Shown: piece after piece, positions 1-9,895 of the stretch | Layout of the letters: every line of letters starts with the position of its first letter | How positions within the stretch are numbered: the stretch's first letter is position 1 | Assembly (NCBI GenBank): GCA_051530055.1 | Contig: CM121343.1 | Span: 7,750,001 to 7,814,000, forward strand | DNA length: 64,000 bases | Direction: 5' to 3' | Source: Neoechinorhynchus agilis | Lineage: Eukaryota; Acanthocephala | Made by a program: the position numbers and the translations under genes | The notes under the pieces: model-generated | What the model saw: the letters and a program-made list of their open reading frames with translations, nothing else | Database searches by the model: none | Told to the model about the DNA's origin: nothing

Positions 1-299
1 AGAACTCGCCGGTACACTAATTGTTTTAACGAAAGTTTATCTGGAAGAATCCTGACATGGTCAGGTGATAATGCATGTCAGGATACTTCCCGATAGACTT
101 TCGATAAAATCAATAAACGCACCATTATATTGGATATGCCTGTACTCTTATTGATTCTTCCCGATTGTACTATGATGATGCACGGTCGCTGGTCGCATAT
201 TTTGAACCATTTAATACGGCACTTTTGAATATTGGGGAAGTATGAAAATTCAATAAACTTTCTTTTGCAAATAATCTTTTTATTGTTTCTTTTTTTAAA

Positions 300-510
300 G
301 GACAATTTTAGATTAAATCGTCCCCCGGACGCTGACCGCATTTCCTCGTTGGATTGCGAGGCTTATTCTTTGTATCAGGAAAATCCTCTCGCGTCGCTCC
401 CCTGTTTGTGCTGCAAGTCGTCTTCCGAGTTCGGCACAAAAGCTTCGTGCCGAAGATCCCAGCGCCCCTTGTGTTTCCACGCCAACTGTAATGTCCGACG
501 ACATAACTAG
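300..510 (-). pseudogene. 3' end fragment of a REL-type non-LTR retrotransposon ORF
   Basis: The minus strand encodes about 60 residues that match the C-terminal tail of the endonuclease ORFs at 13416-14710 and 44905-46092. The shared signature is a run like ISLAIQRGNA followed by a short V-x-G-T end, preceded by an E-L-G-x-R-L stretch. Only the tail remains, so this is a truncated relic. It lies head to head with the plus-strand retroelement that starts just to its right. The family assignment rests on comparison with the other copies in this window. Confidence 0.6.
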
Positions 511-554
511 TTTTTTACGATCTTTCGCTAACCCTCACAACACACCGTGTTCAT

Positions 555-2690
555 TTATATACTCATGACGCCGATCGATATGTGCACAACGGGGTTCAAT
601 GTGCATATTTTAATTGCGCGCCGCCGATTGGTTCGGACATGTGCAGTTTTCAATGCCAAGAAGATGGCACTGCTCATCTCAATGTCACTCAGAAACCTCC
701 CGACCCCGGGTTTAGCGGCATAAGGCCGCCCAAAGTGGATTCGAGCGATCGCTCGTATCACTGACCATCATGAAGTTATTTGCCCTCCTCTCCCAACTTT
801 CATACAAGAGGTTGCTCGTTCTTATATGCATAGCAAAGAAAGGCTTGCATTTGAGGCCAATAGTTTCCTCACAAACTGCAGTTTTTAATAGCTGTGGACA
901 TGATGCGATCCTATGGAACCTCTCTAATAACTCCCTATTGAATAGGAAATTCAAACTGGCTTCACATAATATCCACTTTTTTAATTTGGCTGCTAGGATA
1001 TCCCTCAATACTAGTCAATCATCTTCTCTTTACGAAATAATGTCCTTGCCGAAGCAAGTGACTCATTTCTGACAGTAGTGTCTAAGCGCAATTTCGCGTC
1101 TACTAAGCCCCGGCTTCTGAATTTATATGGGAAACAATTGTTTTTAGCTCGTTCGGAGGGTAATCAGATGGCAGCTAAGTGTTGGTCTTCCCTTTATTGG
1201 CCATGTCGGTCTAGATATCAAATGTCGTGTGATATAAGAGCGATCGAGTCTTTAGTTCCCTACTCCTCTCAATGGTGGCGAATAGCATCCAAAAAAGTTT
1301 TGTCTCCTGGAAGAGGGCGGCGGACGCCTGGATTAGGGAGGCTGGGATTCCCAGTGTGGTGGCCGATCTGTGCACAGAACATTCAGCTGGTTGCTCTAAC
1401 ATCCCAGTCCATCTCGAGTTTTTGCCCATCAAACGCCATAGACCGGATCTTTCTGCTAATGACATAATTAAGGTTTGGGGGTCAAAAAATCTCTCCTCCT
1501 CAAATAGTAAATCCGCTTCCTTTAAGGCCTCAAATGTTCTATCTGAGGAGAATGTTGACTATATTGCAAGGGCCTTGGTACGAGCTCCGCCACAAGAGTG
1601 GGGTTCGATTAATCTGGCAAAACGCATATTTCTAGTGAAAGACAAACGTCGAAAAATATCATCAGTCAACGATGTTCGGCCTATCTCCATACAAAACTCC
1701 TTAGTCTCGATTTACGAGAGAGCTCTTGCCCGATACATTTTGGAGTTTGCGGTGGAGCACAATTGCGTTGACCCACGCTGCCACGGGTTTCTACCTGGGA
1801 AATCGGTGCACTCATCAATTAGGGAGATCGCCAGTCATTTCTACAATAATCAAAACTCAACGAACTTATTGATTTCGTTTGATATATCCCGGGCATTTGA
1901 CAACATCAATATATACTTTATCATTAATATTCTTAAATTCTTTGATTTTCCGTACAATATCATCGCTCGGGTCTCTAATACATTAAGGTCTAAATCCTTT
2001 TTCTTCCAAGACGATCCCGTTAATAGCACATATTATCAGACCAAAGGAGTTCCTCAGGGTTCCCCGCTGTCCCCTATACTCTTCTGCCTCGCCACCCAGT
2101 TTATCATACAGAACTGCAGGGTCTGCAAAGCCATCTCCATCTACGCAGACGATATGACTGCGGCCATTAAGGAGGTCAATTATCTGCGAGCTAAAAAACG
2201 GCTTCTCGCTCTCTTAACTTTTCTTGAAGACGCACTCCCTATGATGGGTCTGCAGCTGAACCCCAAGAAAACCCAGTTTATTATTAAATCCAAGTCACGG
2301 ACGGGCAAAATAAAGCTTTTGGAGGCATTCAACAATTTTTTGGTACCAATATTAACAAAACCTCCTCTAAGCTGACCATTTTGGGTTATTCATTTACGGC
2401 TAATTTCTCCCCCTTTCATGACTTAGCCAAACTTAAAAAATAATTAAAACTTGCGAACATAAAGGCACGAAGACCTCAACGGATAGGCCTTCCTTTGAAG
2501 TGTATTCGTTCAGTTTGGAACGCATGGGCTATTTCGGACCTTGTTTTTACTCCTGCGGCCGACCACCTGACCAACGTATGGTATTCCGCGATACCTTCCT
2601 TAAAGCTCTCCAACATCTTCAATACCCTTGGGCGCATACTACAGATTGGTCCGACAAAACGTACCGATGGATCGACTTTAAAATATCCTG
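555..2690 (+). mobile_element. Non-LTR retrotransposon with reverse transcriptase (degraded)
   Basis: A plus-strand retroelement body surrounds the reverse transcriptase at 1272-2375. Upstream reading frames are broken. At 582-764 there is a Cys/His-rich piece that could be the zinc-finger N-terminus seen in restriction-like-endonuclease (REL) elements. Downstream, 2495-2691 holds conserved-looking but frame-shifted coding sequence where the RT thumb or linker would be. The REL domain expected at the 3' end is missing here, although it occurs elsewhere in the window (13416-14710, 44905-46092), so the three may be parts of one family. From about 2700 the sequence grades into the gypsy element on the other strand. 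The exact ends were not found. Confidence 0.6.
1272..2375 (+). CDS. Reverse transcriptase domain of a non-LTR element
   Basis: A 367-codon open frame carries the RT palm signatures of non-LTR elements. These are an R-P-I-S motif near residue 136, a G-F-x-P-G-K-S segment near residue 171, F-D-I-S-x-A-F-D (RT motif A) near residue 203, PQGSPLSPILF (motif B) near residue 263, and IYADDM (motif C, catalytic YADD) near residue 291. The catalytic residues look intact, but a stop follows soon after the palm, and the upstream part is split over two frames between 1078 and 1300. The start at 1272 is only the first start-like codon of the open frame, not a proven initiation site. The domain is certain; activity is unlikely. 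Confidence 0.85.
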   Translation: MVANSIQKSFVSWKRAADAWIREAGIPSVVADLCTEHSAGCSNIPVHLEFLPIKRHRPDLSANDIIKVWGSKNLSSSNSKSASFKASNVLSEENVDYIARALVRAPPQEWGSINLAKRIFLVKDKRRKISSVNDVRPISIQNSLVSIYERALARYILEFAVEHNCVDPRCHGFLPGKSVHSSIREIASHFYNNQNSTNLLISFDISRAFDNINIYFIINILKFFDFPYNIIARVSNTLRSKSFFFQDDPVNSTYYQTKGVPQGSPLSPILFCLATQFIIQNCRVCKAISIYADDMTAAIKEVNYLRAKKRLLALLTFLEDALPMMGLQLNPKKTQFIIKSKSRTGKIKLLEAFNNFLVPILTKPPLS

Positions 2691-2869
2691 AATCGCTATC
2701 CTCACTGTCCGATCCAAAATTTGTAAATACATTGCGATTCCTAACGAATAAATCCTTGTTGTGCCGATCGATACTTGGCCCGCATCACATCTTCTCCTTC
2801 TTTTTGGGAATCATACCTCTGATGCGGCCTACGCTCCCTTGAACTCCGTCTTGGTAGCGTGATTGGTCG

Positions 2870-3393
2870 AGCCGCCCTTGCCATTCGCATGTCCGTTATC
2901 GAATATGATTTCGGTCGGAACTCTAAAATGGCGCAAAAACTGTTTTTAGTTTGTTGATCGTTTCGAACGCCGATGTTGAACTTATCGGAATGATCTCTGG
3001 CCAATGATTATAGGCATCTATAAGGACTAGATAAAGTTGCTCACCGATTGGTTCTGCGAAATCTTAGTGAATTCGAGCCCACGATTCCTCTAGTACATCC
3101 CATTGGTACATTGGAGCCTCCTCGGAATCAGGCCTCCTGCTTTGACAACTTTTGCACGTTCCCAGCTTATGTTCTATGTCCTCATGGATGTTGGGCCACC
3201 AACAGTAGTATCTCGCCAGATCAGTCATTGCTAAGATTCCTGGGTGTCCCATATGTAAGACATCTAGTGCTTTACTTTCAATGCCTGAGGAATCACTAGA
3301 CGCTCTAACCACAGGATTACTACGTCCTCTAACGATAATTTGTGTCTCCGAGAGGAATGTTGACTCAACTCTCGAGGTACGATCAACGACCAA
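2870..3393 (-). pseudogene. gypsy integrase: zinc-binding domain and part of the core
   Basis: The open part (3064-3393) has the H-P-G-I ... Y-x-W-W-P ... C-x2-C zinc-binding (HHCC) domain of gypsy integrases. Further left, in shifted frames down to about 2870, core-domain features appear: a V-L-I-D-A-Y-like strand with the first catalytic Asp, W-P-E-I-I, and a D-N-G box with the second Asp. Several frame changes separate these pieces, so a working integrase is not encoded. The third catalytic residue was not located. Confidence 0.75.
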
Positions 3394-3671
3394 CCGTTCA
3401 CTAAGTAACGTTTCACTCTCCGCAGTTCCGGATCCGATTCGGCTGTGGCGCGCATCTTTTTCAAGCTCAGCTCCATCTCGCTCATCATGTAATTCTGCAT
3501 CATGTTGATTTCATGATCTTCTTCGTCGGTAGGAGCACATATCAGCTATTCGATTGTTTTGTCCTCTGACAAATTCGAGTTCATAATTATATTGAGATAG
3601 TTCGATACCTCAACGGATTAAACGCTGGTTCGTCATCTTAGCTAAGTTCCGGTTAACTCCATAAATGTATT

Positions 3672-4880
3672 TCAACGGTTTGTGATCACCTTAAATTTCC
3701 GGCCTACTAAGTATTGGTGGAATTTCCGCACAGCGAAAATTATGGCTAAGTCCTCTTTTTTCACTTGGGCGTAATTCTTCTCTAGACTCTTGAGAGTTCT
3801 AGAAGCATAGGCAACCGGTAACGCATTCCCATCAGCCTGCACCTGTATTAACACCATTCCAAAACCCTTATAGCTTGCGTCACGCCATAACTCGGTTTGT
3901 TTCTCCATTTGGAACGTTTTGAAAACTTGAGCATCCATTAGGGATTCGCGCACTTCTTGGAAGGCATGCTCGTGTTCGGAATTCCACTCCCAGGCTCTTC
4001 CTTTGTTGGTTAGTTCATATAGTGTCTTACATTTAGACTGTAGTTCTGGAATGAATTTGTTCAGAAAATTGACTGCTCCCAGAAACGACCTTAGTTCCCC
4101 TTTATTTGATGGTCGCTGTAAGGCCAAAATTGCTTGAATCTTTTTTTTACTTGGTTGAATGCTATCGCGATGTAATGTGTGTCCCTGGAATTGTATTGTG
4201 TTTTGTAGGAACACGCACTTTTGACGATTTGATTTCAATTCCACTCGATTGAATCTATTGAATACTTCGGACAGGCTTGATAAGTGGTCCTTGAGGGTTT
4301 GACCCGTAATCAGCACATCGTCGAAATAAATTGCGAATCCAGGGATTCCTTCGAGTAGTTCATCCATATAACGTTGGAAGGCTGCTGGTGCTGAACTGAT
4401 TCCAAGAGGTAGTCTTTTATAGCGGAAAAATCTTCGATGGATAGAAATTGTCAAGTATTTTCTCGAGTTCATGTTGACAGGCTGCTGCAAATACGCGTCC
4501 TTTAAATCGAGCCTGGAGTATTGTTCTCCTCCCGCAATTTGGTTCACAACCTCCTCCCACGTAGCAATGGCGTAGCTATCGATTGATAGATATGGATTAA
4601 TTGTGACTCTAAAATCACAGCATATCCTGATATCACTGTTAGGTTTCCTAGCAATCACAATTGGTGCGACCCAATCGATTGAGTCTTTACGCAAATCCAC
4701 TTTTTCCAGGATATTTGCTTTCAATTGCCTTATCAACTCTTTTTCCACTTTGTCTTTCAATGTCAGTGTAATTCGCCAACTAGTCCATCTTCTTGGTGTT
4801 GCATTTAAGGCGATCGCTAATGATATTTCTGTATTGTTAACCGGAGCGGCCGAACAGTCAAAAACCGATTTATGTTTCAT
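3672..4880 (-). CDS. gypsy reverse transcriptase and RNase H start
   Basis: A 402-codon frame holds the Ty3/gypsy RT. Visible motifs are an I-x-I-C-C-D-F-R segment near residue 80, R-L-D-L-K-D-A-Y (motif A) near residue 119, P-L-G-I-S-S-A-P-A-A-F-Q-R near residue 157, and YFDDVL (motif C, catalytic DD) near residue 185. These are followed by the G-H-T-L-H strand and the connection domain with L-R-S-F-L-G. RNase H begins with W-R-D-A-S, where the family usually has T-D-A-S, and includes the Y-A-S-R-T-L strand. The frame ends inside RNase H after K-V-I-T, so the rest is lost or in another frame. Confidence 0.92.
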   Translation of the reverse strand: MKHKSVFDCSAAPVNNTEISLAIALNATPRRWTSWRITLTLKDKVEKELIRQLKANILEKVDLRKDSIDWVAPIVIARKPNSDIRICCDFRVTINPYLSIDSYAIATWEEVVNQIAGGEQYSRLDLKDAYLQQPVNMNSRKYLTISIHRRFFRYKRLPLGISSAPAAFQRYMDELLEGIPGFAIYFDDVLITGQTLKDHLSSLSEVFNRFNRVELKSNRQKCVFLQNTIQFQGHTLHRDSIQPSKKKIQAILALQRPSNKGELRSFLGAVNFLNKFIPELQSKCKTLYELTNKGRAWEWNSEHEHAFQEVRESLMDAQVFKTFQMEKQTELWRDASYKGFGMVLIQVQADGNALPVAYASRTLKSLEKNYAQVKKEDLAIIFAVRKFHQYLVGRKFKVITNR

Positions 4881-4886
4881 TAATAA

Positions 4887-5210
4887 CTATACGATTGAGT
4901 GAATGACGGAACCTCCGCATGTTCCAACCTGCTGACAAGGTAGACTATGACGCACATAACTCTGCCATGGGATTTCAAAAGCATTAATCCAAGGGCGCCC
5001 GAATAAGCTGTACTTGCCGTTCCGCACTACCATTACCTCCAATAGCCTTTGTCTCGTTCCCAAAATCACATCGATGTTGCGTTTCCCCAGTTTATGCAAA
5101 CATTTGCCACCATACGCCCGCAGGGGTTTAACAGGAGTCAGGGTCGGCTGTCCTATCCTACGCCAATCCATCATGGTTAACACGGACACACACTGGCGCC
5201 CATGTATCAT
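4887..5210 (-). pseudogene. gypsy protease C-terminal part and linker
   Basis: This minus-strand frame contains the region downstream of the retropepsin active site: the L-R-A-Y-G-G-K strand, a G-x-x-x-x-x-V-I-L-G segment, and a P-W-I-N-A-F exit to the RT linker preceded by S-L-F-G-R. In gypsy elements the S-L-F-G-R-x-W stretch sits just before RT, which is where this lies. The catalytic D-S/T-G was not found in the same frame. Confidence 0.7.
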
Positions 5211-5302
5211 ATTCCGTTGTGATTGTTATTTATTTATTTGGACATCTAGCTCGGGAATATGATCCTGTCCTTCCGCTGTACTGTGTACATCCGATATCGC
5301 GT

Positions 5303-5995
5303 TCAGCTCTTCCAGTTGATCTGAAGGATTCCGCGATCGACAACATGATCAAAAATGGCCCTGACGCTGGCACTTGAAACATTTTTGTTTCTAGCTGGAC
5401 AATTCTGTTGATAGTGTTCGAGTCCGCATCTTCCACTACGTCCCAGTTCGAGGTGCTCGACCTTGGTTGTATCTTGCTGTCCTCCGACTGATTCTGTCAG
5501 GGATTCTCGACTTACCCACCTTTCCTTCCATGACGTATCTTTCGACATTTCGAAAGTATCACATATTTTGATCACGTCATTCAAGGAAGGTGCTCTCATT
5601 TGGAGAATCTGGTTTCTGACTACATCGTGCAACGTTCTCATAACTATTTGATCACTGATGTGGTCATCGATTGCTTCTTTTTCCGAACTGATCGATTTGT
5701 TCAAAAATTCGCACAATCGAGCTTTTTCCCGTAGATTCGCGATCCAGTAAACATACGACTGACCGTTTTTCATTTCGCACTGACTAAATGCAAAACGTGC
5801 CGCAACAAAATGAATTGGCCCCGCGTAGTGCACGTCTGCTAGCTCTATTAGCTCTTTATAAGTGTACTCATTGACCTCCTTACCGGCGCAGATACTCGCT
5901 ATCAATTGATATGTGCTCGGACCGACCCAAGAGAGAAACATATCGCTCATCATTATTCGACTACAGACACCTTGTGCCGCAAAATGAAAGTCCAA
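5303..5995 (-). pseudogene. gypsy Gag (capsid and degenerate zinc knuckle)
   Basis: A 230-codon frame has a helical capsid-like domain and ends with a zinc-knuckle region containing Y-Q-Q-N-C-P-A-R-N. The second knuckle cysteines appear only after shifting frame, so a frameshift lies near 5385. Its position directly upstream (on the minus strand) of the protease module fits Gag. The capsid similarity is judged from order and composition rather than from catalytic motifs. Confidence 0.7.
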
Positions 5996-6119
5996 CTGCT
6001 GCTTGTAGTTTCGCCAACTCTCTTTTTCCTCCTGAAAGGGGCGGAAAATCGCTGCTCTATCTTGGCCACTCCCTCGTCAACAACTGCTGCAATAGTTGTA
6101 AAGATAAAATCCATGAGTA

Positions 6120-6460
6120 TGTGGCGGTGGGAAAAAATTATATCAAAGAATGACTTTATTTGAAATATTTCGTCCAATCACAATGGACTTCTTCAGTCAA
6201 TTATCTAAAAAGGAATTTGGCAACCTCAATGGGGAATAATCTGTCTTGTTTCCCTCGAAAGTATTGGCTCCCTGAATGTACGTGGCCTCGATAATAACAC
6301 GCTCAACCTTATGGTCATTGCGTGTCAACACATATGCGTCGTTATTATCGATATTATGGCCCGTAGTCAGAGAGTGGGAAACCACAGCGGAGTTCGTGCC
6401 CTGTTTCTTCAGTGAATAGCGATTTCCGACGTTAATAAAGCAGCCATCGATCATCCCTTA
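6120..6460 (-). pseudogene. Penelope-like element fragment (GIY-YIG C-terminus and 3' tail)
   Basis: The minus-strand frame 6197-6454 resembles the end of a Penelope-like (PLE) GIY-YIG endonuclease: an S-x-x-S-H-S-L-T-T-G-H stretch, a D-A-x-V-L segment, and an E-A-T-Y-I-Q-G-A-N-T exit with an N-K-T-D run. The same kind of exit lies at the end of the larger PLE at 10.05 kb. Immediately downstream, at 6120-6200, is a hairpin-bearing sequence that also occurs at 50340-50440. The upstream RT part is absent, so this is a truncated copy. Confidence 0.7.
6168..6196 (-). ncRNA. Hammerhead-ribozyme-like core in PLE 3' tail
   Basis: On the minus strand the order is CTGAAGA, one A, GTCCA, a 7-nt loop, TGGAC, GAAA. 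CTGANGA and GAAA are the two conserved core boxes of a hammerhead ribozyme, and the GTCCA/TGGAC pair forms its stem II. One extra nucleotide lies between the first box and stem II. Stem I is not obvious and stem III would be minimal. PLEs are known to carry hammerhead motifs, so the setting fits, but activity is not shown. Confidence 0.4.
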
Positions 6461-6466
6461 TGTTCA

Positions 6467-7852
6467 TTTAGTACATCTCAACGCGCTGATTCAAAATCTA
6501 GTTTAGGATTTGCGATAGCTGTCATGGTTCTTGAGTTATTCGTCTTTCAATTTTTACACCAATAACTTTGATTACGGACATCAAAACGTCAAGGAATTTT
6601 AAATCAAATAAACTTTTCTAGATCTACAATTAAAGCAGATTTCACCTGCATTTAATGTTTTTTGTGGCTATGTAAATCTTAACATTTAGTTTGAAGATTG
6701 ATGTTCATAAAATGCACATGAATTTAATCCATGGTGCGGTAACGCGGCATAGATCTTATATAACATTGAGAGCATATCTAATGCGCTGATTTCAATGGTA
6801 TTATCCAATTTTAATTACTCTTGCAAATTTAGTAATCTTTTACTGTGATGACTTTTGACGGAATACAACAATGCGGTTTGCGGCGTTAATAATATAGCTT
6901 TTGTTCATCGATTTTGTCCATATAGTGCATCTCGACGCGTTGATTCCTCATATGTTTTCAGATTTTCGATAGCTACCGCGGTTCTTGAATTATTCGTCTT
7001 TCAATTTTTAGACCAATAACCTTAATTAAAGATATCAAAACGCCAATAAATTTCAGATCAAATTAACTTTTATAGATCTAATTTAAAAGCTAATTTCACC
7101 TGTATTTACGGTTTCTTAGCTTTGACAATCTTAAACTTTTGGCTTTTATATTGATGTTCATAAAAGACACCTGAATTTAATCAATAGTGCTATGACGCGG
7201 CTTAGATCTTATAAAATAATTGGAGCACATCTGATGCGCTGATGTCAATGGTACTAACCAATTTTAATGAATCTTGCAAATTTAGTGATTTTTCAGTGTT
7301 ATAACTATGTAAGGAATATAACAATGCAATTTCCGACGTTAATAATATAGCTGCCGTTTATCGATTATGTCCATATAGTTCACCTCGACGCGCTGATTCC
7401 AAACCGGTTTTCAAATTTGCGATCGCTGCCACAGTTTTTGGGTTATTCGTCTTTCAATTTTTACATTAAGAACCTTGATTAATGATATTAAACCTAAATT
7501 AATTTCAAATCAAATTATCTTTTATACATGTTCTTTTGAAGCTGATTTCACCTGTATTTACTGTTTTTTATAGCTTTGTCAATCTTAAAATTTTGTTTGA
7601 AGATTGATGTTCATAAAAGCCACCTGAATTTAATCCGTTGTGCGATGACGCGGTTCAGATCTAGTAAAGCATTTTAAGCATATCCGATGGTCTGATTTCA
7701 ATGGTATTATCGAATTTTTGGTGAAACTTGCAAATTTAGTGATATTTCACTGTTATAACTATTTACGAAATATTACAATGCGATTTCCATCGTTAATAAT
7801 ATAGCTGTCGTTTATCGGTTATGTACATATAGTTCATCACGACGCGGCGAGT
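6467..7852 (-). repeat. Three diverged 454-bp satellite monomers, inverted
   Basis: This block is the reverse complement of the satellite at 54.06-64.0 kb. A landmark GATAGCT/GATCGCT falls at 6514, 6968 and 7421, giving periods of 454 and 453 bp. Neighbouring words such as the GCGCTGATT box and a GGTTCTTGA-GTTATT stretch follow in the same order. The monomers are much more diverged than those of the main array. The left side meets a PLE fragment and the right side a retroelement fragment. Confidence 0.9.
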
Positions 7853-8150
7853 TCAAGGCGACGAGAGATGATGGCTGGGGTAGAGAAGGCGTAAACCGGA
7901 CGGTGTCACAGTATTCCCGTGGCGAGAAGGAAAATGCCTTAGCAACATAAAATTCGTCACTATTAAACCAGGGGAGCAGCAACCGCCGCTGAGGAACGCA
8001 AAAGGTCCAAATACAGGGACCTGAGTCGAAATCATTATTGTGCTCCCTTTGGCGTCGAGACGCTCGGGTTGTTTGGTACCGCGGCGCGAGACCTGGTCAA
8101 GCAATTGTCTAGGAAATTGAGACGAATCACTGGCGATAGAGTTTGCCACC
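7853..8150 (+). pseudogene. REL endonuclease fragment of a non-LTR element
   Basis: The plus strand translates, with frame breaks, to pieces of the same endonuclease domain seen at 44905-46092 (-): an R-x-P-D-G-V-T-V-F-P-W core, an S-N-I-K-F-V-T-I-K-P-G stretch, and a tail with D-A-R-V-V-W/L-F-G. The deletion between the P-D-G core and the N-I-K segment has removed the W-D-A-T box. It begins exactly where the inverted satellite monomers end. Confidence 0.65.
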
Positions 8151-8900
8151 TGATCGAATTTTAGAGGAAAGGAAGTTTCTGCGGGCGATAAGTATTTTCT
8201 TAGTAAGTGCGTTTTGTAAACAGGGAGAGTCTGGAGAGTTATTGCGATGGGCCTTCGAAGCTTGCCTTTGTAGAAGTTTCAAAATGGGGGTTATCCATAG
8301 TGGATCGCCGTTGGAGATCCTAATGAATTTCCTGTGAATTACCGAAATTAGGGAATTTTTTATGATTGAGATTACGGAGAACATGGCTAAGGAATGGTCA
8401 TTTGTGTTGTCAGAGTGGAATGCGCGAATATTAGAGTTAAACAACTTTATAAAATTTTGGATGTGACGATCACGTTTATCCCAGACGAGAAAACGAGGAG
8501 ATTTCATACGCTGAGGTGGGGTGGTAGGAGTAATAAGGGCAGAAGAGTGGTCAGAGTTCGCGTGGGGAGGGAGTTTAGAGGCGGATGAGTAGGCGTCGAT
8601 ATTTGTGAACACTTTGTCGAGGTGAGCGTCAAGACGAGTTGAGAAACTCGGAGAAGGGCGAAAGAGGAAATAGCTTATTGAAGCACCCTGTAATTAAGAA
8701 ATGGTGTGAATTTGTGGAGTTTGAGCTCCATCATTGAATCAAGTTGGCGCAAAGAGGACTCAGGGCGAGGGACAGGAGGGCGATAGGTTTCAGCAATTGT
8801 GAATTCTCTAAGCCTATTTCCTAGAGGAGCTATGAAATGGAATGCGATGAATTCTACATCGGAGTTTTACAGCGACCCTGTGAGAGATGAAGAGTATGGT
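8127..8900 (-). pseudogene. LINE endonuclease C-terminus and linker fragment
   Basis: On the minus strand, a stretch with S-T-R-L-D (an endonuclease strand) leads to A-N-S-D-H-S-S-A-L. The S-D-H motif is the hallmark of apurinic-type (APE) LINE endonucleases. It is followed by a linker with D-P-L-W-I-T-P-I, which resembles the segment between EN and RT in jockey/CR1-type elements. The frame 8127-8612 is open, but the upstream part is broken and RT is missing. Confidence 0.6.
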
Positions 8901-9235
8901 AGCGATTGCCATACGTAAAGTAAAACCCATCTCCTGGACGGTAGTCGCGATAATTATGGAAGGATGACTAGAAGATCCTCTTTCTTGAAAGTCATTACAC
9001 CAGCAAAATTCACCGAATCAGAAATAGAAACAATGACTTATAACATGTTTTCAGATTAATTGCTTTATTATGCATATTTAGGATTATTTTATGGACTTAT
9101 ATCGAAAGAACTATGATAAGGAAAAGAGCAACAGCAAAAAAACGATTCAGCTTTAAAAGTGGATCAAGAAAAGTTAATTGAGAATCCATTTATATTTTTA
9201 TCTAAATAATCAAGGATTATATTATCTTATTTCTG

Positions 9236-9415
9236 AAAATGTCGATATGTGTGGTACCGGGGAAAGTGATTGGAAGTATTGTTTAGGTCTCCACCCGGTA
9301 AATGATTATTTATTAAAGACGTTTCGAACCTCATCGGGTCCATCATCAGTTTGTAACAAACAAACTGATGATGATGATGAACCCGACGAAGTTCGTAGAA
9401 CGTCTTTAATAAATA
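9236..9415. mobile_element. Short element with near-perfect inverted repeat, flanked by 15-bp duplication
   Basis: The arms 9302-9354 and 9358-9420 are near reverse complements and would form a long hairpin with a tiny loop. The 15-bp word ATTATCTTATTTCTG lies at 9221-9235 and again at 9416-9430, a likely target-site duplication. On the minus strand the left arm also reads CTGATGA, U, GGACC ... GGTTC, GAAA (9322-9349), a hammerhead-like core. It is nested inside the larger insertion that splits the satellite piece. It could be a solo end of a Penelope-like element or a small foldback element. Confidence 0.55.
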
Positions 9416-9499
9416 ATTATCTTATTTCTGGCTAGCAGGTTACATATTATTCTTTTTATTCAGGCGAAATAAAGAAAAATGATTTAATTTAATTGATAA

Positions 9500-9705
9500 T
9501 TTCAAAGGGGACGAACAATCGCTGAAGGGAGGAAACTCACAGGTGAGTCCCGTCTTCTAGAGAGGTGCCTGAGAATCCGCAGGGATACAAAACTCGTAAC
9601 CGTACAGCTAATGGTCTAAGTGGTTTCATCACTTCCCTGGCCCGGAAAGGTGGGCTGTGCCATCAAGGAAAATTATCGACCGTGTAAGGGATGCTCACTT
9701 CAACA
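9500..9705 (+). mobile_element. SINE body, 5'-truncated copy
   Basis: This stretch matches the body of the SINE at 35675-35950: a GGGGACGA segment, CGCTGAAGGGAGGAAACTCA, GTGAGTCCCG, then a distal part with CTTCCCTGG and AAGGAAAATTAT. The tRNA-like head with A and B boxes is missing. It sits in the insertion between the two AATAATCAAGGAT duplicates. Confidence 0.65.
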
Positions 9706-9895
9706 CTTAGAGAATAATCAAGGATGTTTGTCTAAAAATTGATACACGTATAACTCGGGAACCGTGATAGCTATCACTAAGTGCATATTTTATTACAAAC
9801 GTATTATACTCATTAAAAAATCAAAAAGTCCTTTTGTTTTCCTTTACGTTCATATTTTAAGAATCATACAGAATTGTCTTCGGGTAGAATTTGAT

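Larger units (their letters stand above)
2862..5995 (-). mobile_element. Ty3/gypsy LTR retrotransposon, internal region, broken
   Basis: Reading leftward, the minus strand gives the canonical Ty3/gypsy order gag, protease, reverse transcriptase, RNase H, integrase. Frames change between modules and the gag zinc-knuckle region is frame-shifted, so the element is not intact. I found no convincing pair of long terminal repeats on either side. The right end abuts a Penelope-like fragment and the left end runs into the plus-strand non-LTR element, so both LTRs may be lost. It is a different gypsy copy from the one at 52.1-54.0 kb, although both gag tails share a C-P-A-R-N motif. Confidence 0.88.
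9145..9775 (+). repeat. Single satellite monomer piece split by an insertion
   Basis: The bases at 9145-9217 match the satellite sub-sequence around AGTAGATCTAGAAAAGTTAA, and 9713-9775 continue it with the AATAATCAAGG ... ATAGCTATC part, on the plus strand. About 495 bp of unrelated sequence lies between. The word AATAATCAAGGAT occurs on both sides (9205-9217 and 9713-9725), as expected for a target-site duplication made by insertion. Confidence 0.65.
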
